DNA of 18,322 nt, taken from NCBI GenBank assembly GCA_031553755.1, contig JAVBKZ010000036.1, positions 1 through 18,322 of the forward strand, written 5' to 3'. The translations under genes were made by a program, and so were the position numbers. The DNA comes from JAIRVZ01 sp031553755 (GTDB lineage Bacteria > Bacteroidota > Bacteroidia > Bacteroidales > Azobacteroidaceae). The notes beneath the pieces are model-generated. The model did no database searches, was not told the origin of the DNA, and saw only the letters and a list, made by a program, of their open reading frames with translations. Positions 6,945 through 14,102 of this stretch are shown one piece after another (the stretch's first letter is position 1; the number at the start of each line of letters is the position of its first letter).

Positions 6945-8645
6945 ATGAAAAGTATATATAAAATATTTATATTCGCGGCAATAACTTCTTTTACATTAAG
7001 CGCGTGCAGCGATTTTCTCGACCAGCCTGCTTACGGAGTCTTAGCGGAAGACGATTTGGAAGGAGTTAAGCAAGTAGAGAATATGTGTATTTCGGCTTAT
7101 GCCGGAATAGGTAATGATGAAATCAATCGTCCGTTGTCATTGTGGGGATACGGAAATGTTCGTTCCGATGATGCCTACAAAGGAGGAAACGACCAGAACG
7201 ACGGCAATTGGCTACACTACCTGGAAATTTCTTCGGATGCGTTTAATAGTGTCGACAATTGGTTTTTAGATGGATTCTGGTATCGCAATTATGTGGCCAT
7301 TTCACGTGTCAATTCCGCGCTTCGCACATTAAACAGCATTAGCGAAGCAGAAATGCCTAACAAAAATATTCGGATTGCCGAAATGCGTTTCTTACGTGCA
7401 CATATGCACTTTATTCAAAAAATTATCTTCAATCAAATTCCTTACATCACAGAAAATATGTCGCCCGAGGACATCAGCAACGAATCGAACGTAGCTTTAA
7501 CAAGTGATGAATTGTGGCAAAAGATTGTGGATGATTTTGATTTTGCTTATAAAAACCTGCCTCCGGCACAATCTGAAATTGGTCGCGCTAATAAATATGC
7601 GGCAGAGGCATATTTAGCCAAAGCGTATCTTTACAAGGCTTATCGCCAGGATGAAGCACACAATGTAACAGAAATCAATCAGGCCGAACTTCAAAAAGTG
7701 ATCACCCTAACCAATGACGTGCTTTCTTCTAATCACCGGTTGGAAAACGATTTTGCCAATAATTTTCTTCCGGGTAAATTTGAAAACGGAGTGGAAGCGT
7801 TGTTTTCTATTCAATATTCTCAGGAAGACGGAACAACTTATGGCCGTTTGAATATGGGATGCGCGTTGACAACTCCTACGCCGGGAGGAGACTTTAATAA
7901 ACCGAGTCAAAGTTTGGTAAATGCTTTCAGAACAGTGAACGGATTACCCGATTTCGAAAACTACAATACAACAAATTATAATGAAGCTACCGATAAAGTT
8001 GACCCTCGTTTGTTTCATACGGTTGCTATTCCGGGTAAACCTTACAAATATACCAATTTGACATTCGAAAATTCCAATTATTTTACCATTTCCCGTAATC
8101 CTTCCATGTATGGCACTTATTCGTCTTTGAAGGAAAATGTCGACCCGCAAAGCGAATATTATGTAAAAACGGGCCCTTGGTATGCAAACAGTAAAAACTG
8201 GATTGTTATCCGTTATGCCGATGTATTACTGATAAGAGCGGAAGCTTTGATTGAAACCGGCAATTATGCGGATGCTTTGCCTTTAATCAATCAAGTAAGG
8301 AATCGAGCCAAAACAAGTACCGCTTTAATCGGTTTTGCCAATAATATAGATATTCAACCTTACACTGATGGTGTAAATTGTACTTGGAATAAAGAATTCG
8401 CGACCAAAGCCTTGCGTTGGGAACGTCGCCTGGAGATGGCCATGGAAGGCAGCCGATTCTTCGATTTAGTGCGTTGGGGCATTGCGGAACAAACCATAGA
8501 TGCTTTCTACAATAAGGAAAAAGCACAGCATACTTATTATCAAGGCGCCGATTTTCATAAAAATAAAGATGAATATTGTCCGATTCCCATCAACCAAATC
8601 AATTTCAGTAAAGATATTTACAAAAACAATTATGGTTGGAATTAA
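6945..8645 (+). CDS. susD: SusD/RagB-family surface glycan-binding lipoprotein
   Basis: A 566-residue lipoprotein that caps the SusC pore and captures glycan. The start is placed at ATG 6945 because it gives a compact lipoprotein signal with lipobox LSAC (Cys21). The open frame extends back to 6909, inside susC, and an ATG at 6936 is also possible. After the signal come the SusD-like N-terminal helices, with features such as MRFLRAHMHFIQKI and the TPR-like AAEAYLAKAYLYKAYR. The C-terminal RagB/SusD half includes YADVLLIRAEALIETGNYAD and LRWERRLEMAMEGSRFFDLV, both highly characteristic, and the protein ends in KNNYGWN. There are 13 nt between the susC stop and this start, so the two genes are co-transcribed. 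Glycan-contacting residues cannot be named from sequence alone. Confidence 0.95.
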   Translation: MKSIYKIFIFAAITSFTLSACSDFLDQPAYGVLAEDDLEGVKQVENMCISAYAGIGNDEINRPLSLWGYGNVRSDDAYKGGNDQNDGNWLHYLEISSDAFNSVDNWFLDGFWYRNYVAISRVNSALRTLNSISEAEMPNKNIRIAEMRFLRAHMHFIQKIIFNQIPYITENMSPEDISNESNVALTSDELWQKIVDDFDFAYKNLPPAQSEIGRANKYAAEAYLAKAYLYKAYRQDEAHNVTEINQAELQKVITLTNDVLSSNHRLENDFANNFLPGKFENGVEALFSIQYSQEDGTTYGRLNMGCALTTPTPGGDFNKPSQSLVNAFRTVNGLPDFENYNTTNYNEATDKVDPRLFHTVAIPGKPYKYTNLTFENSNYFTISRNPSMYGTYSSLKENVDPQSEYYVKTGPWYANSKNWIVIRYADVLLIRAEALIETGNYADALPLINQVRNRAKTSTALIGFANNIDIQPYTDGVNCTWNKEFATKALRWERRLEMAMEGSRFFDLVRWGIAEQTIDAFYNKEKAQHTYYQGADFHKNKDEYCPIPINQINFSKDIYKNNYGWN

Positions 8646-8666
8646 TAATTTTAAAATTGAATCATT

Positions 8667-9782
8667 ATGCATAAGACATTTTTATATTATATAACTTTGA
8701 TTTTCACGGTGTTATTTTTTTCCTGTGAAGACAAAAAAGATAGTTTGGATTTTTCGAGCGATGCAGACATTCACTCATTTTCGATAAATGGAGTGCAAGG
8801 AACCATCAATCCCGACAATTCAACAATAACGGTAATTATGCCAAGCGGTACGGATTTAACAGCTCTTGAACCGCAAATTACAATTGGAGAAGAAGCGTCT
8901 GTTACGCCTGCAAACGGACAAACAGTTGATTTTTCAAGTTCTGCTACCAAAGGCAGTGAAGTGAATTACATCGTTACCAATGGCGATTTATATCAAACTT
9001 ATAAAGTAAGTGTGGATGTGGCTCGCGCAAAAATTACCTCTTTCCGCATCGGAACCGTAGCCGGAACTATTGACGAAGCTGCTAAAACGATTACAACTTA
9101 TCTTCCCGAAGGAACAAATGTTACGACATTGATTCCGGTTGTGGAATATACGGAAGGTGCGACAATAACGCCTCAAGAGGGAACTCCTGTCGATTTTACC
9201 AATTCTGTACAATATAAACTAAGTTATTTAAGTTCGGAATTTATCTATACGGCTACCGTTATATTAGGAAATCCTCCGATTCCTTCACTTATAATTTATA
9301 ACGGAGAAGATGTAGCTCCTCATTGGGATGCGCTTGCTTGTGGCGGCGTAGACAATAAGTTCATCAATCCGAAGAAAGCAGGAGTCAACACATCTTCTTT
9401 CTGTGCCTCCATATTAAGAAGTGGCGAAAATACGGATGATGGAGGTAAACCATGGTCAGGTGGCGCACTATGGAATGCTTATAAAGTAAATATTAACCCG
9501 GCTGTTTATGGTAGTTTTTCTTTGAAAGTGATGAAAGGCGTAGCCGGTGATGTACAAGTGGAAATTCAATCTGATGGAGAAGCCAATAAAGATTGGCTGA
9601 AAGTATGGTATTCGGAAGACCGGCTGAATGAATGGCAAGAATTGGTATTCATCATTCCGGAAGGACGTACCGCAATCATCAACAATATTTTGATCGCGCC
9701 GCATTGTCATGATGCCGGACAACCTGTTCCATTTACCACGCAGCGAATGTATTGGGACGATTTAATCGCCATTCCGAAATAA
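8667..9782 (+). CDS. SusE-position surface glycan-binding lipoprotein with two DUF5018-like domains
   Basis: A 371-residue lipoprotein, third gene of the operon, starting 21 nt after susD. The signal ends at Cys20 (LFFSC). Residues 33-118 and 121-200 are two related beta-sandwich repeats with the pattern SFSINGVQGTINPDNSTITV ... TALEPQITIGEEASVTPANG and SFRIGTVAGTID ... TTLIPVVEYTEGATITPQEG. They resemble DUF5018-type Ig-like domains that act as spacers in PUL lipoproteins. Residues 207-371 are a separate module, from IIYNGEDVAPHW to PHCHDAG and YWDDLIAIPK, homologous to the main domain of the secreted protein at 13304. By position it corresponds to the SusE-type glycan-binding protein of fructan PULs. 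A binding rather than catalytic role is inferred, since no catalytic motif is recognised. Confidence 0.8.
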   Translation: MHKTFLYYITLIFTVLFFSCEDKKDSLDFSSDADIHSFSINGVQGTINPDNSTITVIMPSGTDLTALEPQITIGEEASVTPANGQTVDFSSSATKGSEVNYIVTNGDLYQTYKVSVDVARAKITSFRIGTVAGTIDEAAKTITTYLPEGTNVTTLIPVVEYTEGATITPQEGTPVDFTNSVQYKLSYLSSEFIYTATVILGNPPIPSLIIYNGEDVAPHWDALACGGVDNKFINPKKAGVNTSSFCASILRSGENTDDGGKPWSGGALWNAYKVNINPAVYGSFSLKVMKGVAGDVQVEIQSDGEANKDWLKVWYSEDRLNEWQELVFIIPEGRTAIINNILIAPHCHDAGQPVPFTTQRMYWDDLIAIPK

Positions 9783-9811
9783 AGGTTGTTTTGATTTATA
9801 GTAGATAAAAT

Positions 9812-10052
9812 TTAACCACAAAGTTTCGAAAAGTAATAAATATGAGTATCCGTTATTTTACCTAACAAATTAAAAACCTAATTTGTCATTGCGGGCTTGA
9901 CCCGCAATCTATTGATAATCAGAAATTCATTAAGAGATCCTGAATCAAGTTCAGGATGACAGAGCGATTAGGTAGTATAACGGATACTCATTTAATAAAT
10001 TAAAAATTCAGTGTAACTTTGTGAATATAACTCCGTGAAACTCTGTGGTTAA
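9812..10052. repeat. Nested palindromic intergenic element (MITE-like/REP-like)
   Basis: This fills most of the 323-bp gap between the binding lipoprotein and the first GH32 gene. Three nested inverted pairs are visible. The outer pair is TTAACCACAAAGTTTC (9812-9827) with GAAACTCTGTGGTTAA (10037-10052), one mismatch. The middle pair is 9842-9865 with 9968-9991 (ATGAGTATCCGTTAT...TACCTAA), two mismatches in 24. The inner pair consists of two 25-nt hairpins at 9885-9909 and 9936-9960, oriented head to head and bounded by GTCAT/ATGAC. No protein is encoded. A TAACTTTG at 10014-10021 fits a -7 box, so the right arm might supply a promoter for the GH32 gene, but this is weak. Confidence 0.8.
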
Positions 10053-10105
10053 AAAAATAGACTTTATGTTTTTTCGTAAAAACAAGATAATTAAAAAACA
10101 AAGCG

Positions 10106-11683
10106 ATGAATTATAAAATATTAAAAATAAAGCTTTTACCATTGATGGCAATTTGTCTTATGTCACTGTCTTGCAGTAGTTGTGAGAAATCGGAAACTAC
10201 CAAAGATGAAAAACCTAAGATAGACACTTCGCTCGACAAACGGACGATTTCCGATGAGGAGAGTGCGTACAAAACATTTTATAAACCTGCCAACGGAGAA
10301 ACCGGAGACCCGATGACATATTATAATGAGGCGGACCAAACTTTTTATGTTTTCTATCTTTTAGAAATTCATTCATCCGCATACAGCAAAGGAGGTATAT
10401 ATCTTTCTAAAACAAAAGATTTTGCCAATTTCGGAGGAATTCAATCTTCGATTCTCGTTGGCGACAAGAATTCGCGCGATGAAGCTATCGGTACAGGAAC
10501 CTGTATTAAAAAAGACAATACCTACCACTTTTTTTATACCAGTTTCAGTGGCGCATTTGGCGACTATACCCAGGTGGCAGTGAAAGCTACTTCGACTGAT
10601 TTGATAAACTGGACAAAGAAATTGAATCCGGTAACTACACAAGCTCCTACAGGTTTTGAAAGAGGGGAATTTCGCGATCCGACTGTGTATTGGGACGATA
10701 CACGCAATAAATATGTATTGGCCATTGCCGGTCGTACAAATAACAAAGCAGCCATTGTTCGTTATCAATCAGATGATTTGAACAATTGGGAACAAATTGA
10801 ACCAATTATCGCTACCACTTCAGATAATCCGCAAGCTTTTGAAATTCAAACAGATTCGTGGATAACAGAGTGTCCCGATATTTTCAAGATGGGTGGTAAA
10901 TGGTACATGGTATTTTCCCGTTTGAATCGGGATGTACACCGGAAAACATATTATCGCATTGCCGATAACCCTAATGGTCCCTGGCGCAAATGCGGAAATC
11001 ATGAAACTTTTGACGGGTTATATCTCTATGCTGCAAAAACCGTTTCTGACGGCACAAATCGTTATGTTTCCGGTTGGGCTTCTTCGGGACAGCGTTTCAA
11101 CAGCATGAACGAATTGGATTGGGGTGGCGCTTTAATTACACATAAACTGACGCAGCAACCCGATGGAAAGCTTTATCCGCAAATTCCGGATGCAGTCAAC
11201 TCTAAATTCACAAAATCAGTCGAATATCAAGATATTAAGAAAGAAGGAAACATCTCCGGAAACAAAGGAAATTATACTATAAACAATGGAAAAGTTGTTT
11301 TTAATCGAAATACATCTTCTATAAAAATAGAAATGAAAATAGATGCTTCTCAAGCGGCAAAGAAATTTGGTATCGCGTTTGGCGCTTATGAAAATCAGGA
11401 AGATGCTTATAAACTGACATTTGATACATCTTCCGATAATGCCTATGCTCGTCCTGCTTTATTCATGTATCAACGGGGGCAGGAACTTGATTTTACGCCA
11501 CTCATTGTTCCGGAAAATAAGATATTTAATATCAAAATCATCATTGAAAAATCTCTTTGCGTGATGTATATCAATGACAACGTAGCGTTTACCAATCGCA
11601 TCAGCAACATGGAACAAAATCCCTGGATGATTTTTTCGGAAGAAGGCAATGTTACTTTCTCAAATATTCAGGTGTTTAAATAG
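10106..11683 (+). CDS. Divergent GH32-family fructan hydrolase, lipoprotein
   Basis: A 525-residue protein with a lipoprotein-type signal (SLSC, Cys23, or Cys26 as an alternative). Residues about 58-360 form a five-bladed propeller of the GH32 family (clan GH-J), and 365-525 a C-terminal beta-sandwich. The three acidic motifs of the family are present: GDPM with Asp68 in place of the usual WMNDPNG nucleophile motif, FRDP with Asp191 (transition-state stabiliser), and ECPD with Glu255 (acid/base). Other propeller signatures are STDLINW and GKWYMVFSR. The enzyme is expected to hydrolyse beta-fructosidic bonds, probably at the cell surface. Endo or exo action and levan or inulin preference cannot be read from sequence. 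It may belong to the Bacteroidota GH32 group carrying a DUF4975-like C-terminal region, though that label is from memory. It lies 323 bp after the preceding gene, with the palindromic repeat between. Confidence 0.82.
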   Translation: MNYKILKIKLLPLMAICLMSLSCSSCEKSETTKDEKPKIDTSLDKRTISDEESAYKTFYKPANGETGDPMTYYNEADQTFYVFYLLEIHSSAYSKGGIYLSKTKDFANFGGIQSSILVGDKNSRDEAIGTGTCIKKDNTYHFFYTSFSGAFGDYTQVAVKATSTDLINWTKKLNPVTTQAPTGFERGEFRDPTVYWDDTRNKYVLAIAGRTNNKAAIVRYQSDDLNNWEQIEPIIATTSDNPQAFEIQTDSWITECPDIFKMGGKWYMVFSRLNRDVHRKTYYRIADNPNGPWRKCGNHETFDGLYLYAAKTVSDGTNRYVSGWASSGQRFNSMNELDWGGALITHKLTQQPDGKLYPQIPDAVNSKFTKSVEYQDIKKEGNISGNKGNYTINNGKVVFNRNTSSIKIEMKIDASQAAKKFGIAFGAYENQEDAYKLTFDTSSDNAYARPALFMYQRGQELDFTPLIVPENKIFNIKIIIEKSLCVMYINDNVAFTNRISNMEQNPWMIFSEEGNVTFSNIQVFK

Positions 11684-11713
11684 AAGAAGGAAATCTCATT
11701 TTCTATTGAAATA

Positions 11714-11760
11714 CAAAAACGTTTCAAAAATCAGAAAATTTTGATTTTTGGAACGTTTTG
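11714..11760. terminator. Bidirectional terminator between the GH32 gene and the ATPase gene
   Basis: An 18-bp stem (11716-11733 with 11742-11759, a single G-T pair) has an 8-nt loop, with A/T-rich flanks on both sides. It lies 30 nt after the GH32 stop and 6 nt before the convergent ATPase stop, so it can terminate transcription from both directions. It marks the end of the susC-GH32 transcription unit. Confidence 0.8.
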
Positions 11761-11765
11761 ATTTG

Positions 11766-12938
11766 TTAGTAATTTAATCCAAACGCCCAAAGCGGAATAA
11801 CATTGAGGTAACCAAATTCGATGTCATCTTTTACTATAAATGATTTGCCGTCTTTCTCAATTTGTTTTTGTTGTTTATTTTTACCTCCCACTTCAAAAGT
11901 ATAATTACCGATAACAAAATCGGCTGTCTTGGAAGAAAGTATCTCATTATTTACGCTCATTTGATTAAAAAAGAAAGTTTCCCTAATGTTTCCCACATTT
12001 GAATGGTCTCCAACCAAATTAAAAATGATATTTGTATTGTCCAAATATACTTTATCTATTTTTCCCAATCCGCGAATACCTCCTGTTTCACTACGCAATT
12101 GTCCGATAAGTCCGGCTTGTTCCATATACAAAAAGTAATCGTCTAAAGAATTACGGCTTACGCCAATTATTTCGGCTATTTTTGTGAAATTTGGTTTGAA
12201 AGGTACGCTTTCTGCAATAATAGCAAGCAGGCGTTTCAATTTTCGGCTTGTACCTACGTTTAAATTGGCATATTGCGGAATATCTGTTTCAAGCGTTTGT
12301 AAAATGATTTGTCCCAAGCGCAGGTTCATTTCCGTTTCAATTCCGAAAGGATAATAGCCACGTTTCAAATAATCATTAAACAAAGGCAGCGGATGTTTTA
12401 TATTATCCGCAAGTTTCGTTTCATTATTGATAATTTGTTGCAGTGTAAAAACTTCTGTGTCGGAATGATGAAAAAAAATCAAATATTCGCGAAACGAAAG
12501 TCCCTGCAATTTGTAAATAATGGCTCGACGGCTCAAATCGGCAGAACCTTTCAAAATATCCAATACAGAAGAGCCCGTGAATACAATTTTCAAGGAGGGA
12601 AATGAATCGTAAATATTTTTCAATTCGCGAGACCAATCAGCGTATTTGTGAATTTCATCAATAAACAAATATTCTCCCTCATTTTTATAAAACTCATCTG
12701 CCAAATCAACAAGTCGGTTTTCGCTAAAATACATATCATCTGCTGATACATATAATGCGTTTTTACTGCTCAAATTTTGCTTGATATATTGCAAAATCAT
12801 GGTTGTTTTACCTACACCGCGAGCGCCGATAATGCCAATCATCCGACTTTCCCATGCCACTTTTTTGTACAAATAACGTTTAAAATCCGTTGTTGTATTT
12901 TGTAAAAGTGTTTCAAATTTCTGATAAAGCGTTTTCAT
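11766..12938 (-). CDS. AAA-family ATPase of the ATP-binding/DUF4143 type
   Basis: A 390-residue cytoplasmic protein with Walker A GARGVGKT (38-45), Walker B EYLFIDE (89-95), sensor motif FTGSS (120-124), the family signature LQGLSFREYL (144-152), a winged-helix-like segment near 250-278 (FTKIAEIIGVSRNSLDDYFL) and a C-terminal DUF4143-like region with FNQM ... ADFVIGNYTFEVGGKNK (324-354). The start is set at ATG 12938. An ATG at 12977 is in frame but lies upstream of the TACCTTTG -7 box at 12965-12958, so it is unlikely to be transcribed. Members of this family are common, often solitary, and of unknown role. This one is antisense inside the PUL, has its own promoter and a shared terminator, and shows no sign of taking part in fructan use. 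It looks like a cargo insertion. Confidence 0.85.
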   Translation of the reverse strand: MKTLYQKFETLLQNTTTDFKRYLYKKVAWESRMIGIIGARGVGKTTMILQYIKQNLSSKNALYVSADDMYFSENRLVDLADEFYKNEGEYLFIDEIHKYADWSRELKNIYDSFPSLKIVFTGSSVLDILKGSADLSRRAIIYKLQGLSFREYLIFFHHSDTEVFTLQQIINNETKLADNIKHPLPLFNDYLKRGYYPFGIETEMNLRLGQIILQTLETDIPQYANLNVGTSRKLKRLLAIIAESVPFKPNFTKIAEIIGVSRNSLDDYFLYMEQAGLIGQLRSETGGIRGLGKIDKVYLDNTNIIFNLVGDHSNVGNIRETFFFNQMSVNNEILSSKTADFVIGNYTFEVGGKNKQQKQIEKDGKSFIVKDDIEFGYLNVIPLWAFGLNY

Positions 12939-12957
12939 CTGTATTGTTTCTTTTTTG

Positions 12958-12965
12958 CAAAGGTA
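12958..12965 (-). promoter_or_regulatory. -7 box of the ATPase gene (decides its start)
   Basis: TACCTTTG on the minus strand lies 19 nt before ATG 12938 and downstream of the alternative ATG at 12977, which supports the shorter protein. A small palindrome, GCACTT-TTTT-AAGTGC (13006-13021), lies 40 bp further upstream and might be an operator. That part is speculative. Confidence 0.55.
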
Positions 12966-13190
12966 TAAAAAATGCATAATAAAATGAGCAGTATTGTTTA
13001 AAATTGCACTTTTTTAAGTGCGATTTATCTACAATAGCATTTTGATAAGTTATTATCTTACCAAAGAGAAGTCCTTTTAATTTTCAATTGTTTCTGTAGA
13101 AAACATAGATATGGAATAAAACCCTTCACAGAATTCTTTTGTTAACCTTAAAGATACAGTTAATTATCACAAAACACCTACCTGCGTAAC

Positions 13191-13258
13191 CTTGCAACAA
13201 AATTACTCGTTTCTGCAACATTATTTACAGACTAAAATAACCATACAACCTAATTTTG
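13191..13258 (+). promoter_or_regulatory. PUL promoter B: paired TGCAACA operator plus -7 box, upstream of the T9SS-cargo gene
   Basis: TGCAACA occurs at 13193-13199 and 13214-13220 (21-bp period), and TAATTTTG at 13251-13258, 30 bp after the second repeat. Spacing is identical to promoter A at 3643-3710. Other shared stretches are TTGCAACAAAATTA, TCGT, TCTGCAACA and TTTAYAGWCTAAA. It lies in the 365-bp gap between the ATPase and the secreted protein. The remainder of that gap (13022-13190) shows nothing recognisable. The box is 45 bp before the ATG at 13304. Confidence 0.75.
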
Positions 13259-13303
13259 CCATTATCATTCTAAATTATTTATAAACTCATAAAAACAATC
13301 ATC

Positions 13304-14032
13304 ATGAAAAAAACAATTCTACTTTTTAGCACAGCTTTATTTACGGTAGCAACTTTTGCACAGCAAGTTATTTACAATGGAGAAGATGTAAATCCGGGTT
13401 GGTGGTGTGCCGCACCTTTTGAGAGAGGATTAGATAACGATTGGGACAATCCGCAAAAAACAGGAATTAATACCAGTGATAAGTGTGTTTCCATCTGGAT
13501 TAACAATGATGAAGTGGACTGGACAAGTGGTGGACTCGGTGGTTTAAATATTGATATTGCAACAAGTAATCGAATATCAGTAATGGTATATAAGTTAGTT
13601 GCCGGTCCGGTCCGCATAGAATTACAAGACGGAATAAATCCGAACTTCACATCAATTCAAGATTATACTACTACCGGAGAATGGCAAACTCTGGTCTTTG
13701 AAATTCCTGCCAATTTAGGAAATATAACAACTCTATTACTTGCCCCTCATTTCGAAAATCATGAAACAAATCCAATTCCCGATGGTGAAGCACATCGCTT
13801 TTTTTGGGACAATGTAGTTGCGTATAAAGAAAATACAAATCCAACATCTGTTGTCTTTTTTGATAAAAAAAATAAAGAAATCATTTCTACACAGGTTTAT
13901 ACAATTGCGGGAGCATTGGTAGAATCTTTCGAAAAAGAAAATGTAGATTTGTCTAAATTTCCTAAAGGAATTTATGTATTGAAACAAACAGATGTGGATG
14001 GTAACGTTACATCTAAAAAAATCACAAACTAA
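13304..14032 (+). CDS. T9SS-secreted protein carrying the same putative glycan-binding module as the SusE-position lipoprotein
   Basis: A 242-residue protein. Residues 1-19 are a Sec signal peptide (cleavage after TFA, before QQ). Residues 21-176 are a beta-rich module beginning VIYNGEDVNPGWW and ending LLLAPHFENH ... HRFFWDNVVAYKE. It aligns along its whole length with residues 207-371 of the lipoprotein at 8667 (IIYNGEDVAPHW, NP-K-G-NTS, W-LVF-IP, APH, WD). Residues about 182-242 match the T9SS type A sorting domain (TIGR04183 style): VYTIAGALVESF, VDLSKFPKGIYVLK and a terminal KKI. The protein is probably exported through type IX secretion and released or anchored to surface lipopolysaccharide. 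No catalytic motif is recognised, so binding of fructan is inferred from the shared module. It is the first gene of the second PUL operon, with the GH32 gene following after 70 nt. Confidence 0.8.
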   Translation: MKKTILLFSTALFTVATFAQQVIYNGEDVNPGWWCAAPFERGLDNDWDNPQKTGINTSDKCVSIWINNDEVDWTSGGLGGLNIDIATSNRISVMVYKLVAGPVRIELQDGINPNFTSIQDYTTTGEWQTLVFEIPANLGNITTLLLAPHFENHETNPIPDGEAHRFFWDNVVAYKENTNPTSVVFFDKKNKEIISTQVYTIAGALVESFEKENVDLSKFPKGIYVLKQTDVDGNVTSKKITN

Positions 14033-14102
14033 ACAATTTATATCCTTGTGGTGGTTGGTTCTGCCGCAGGGAACAAATCATAAAACAATAAAAGCACCAA
14101 TC

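Noticed and set aside
8500..8694. 64-codon frame bridging susD and the next gene
   Set aside because: It overlaps two well-supported genes in another frame and has low-complexity, unrecognisable sequence.
12309..12605. 98-codon plus-strand frame inside the ATPase gene
   Set aside because: It is a shadow of the ATPase coding sequence, with no start context or recognisable motifs.
13992..14102. Longer N-terminus for the second GH32 protein
   Set aside because: It would overlap the end of the T9SS-cargo gene and bury the lipoprotein signal. ATG 14103 gives a proper signal peptide.
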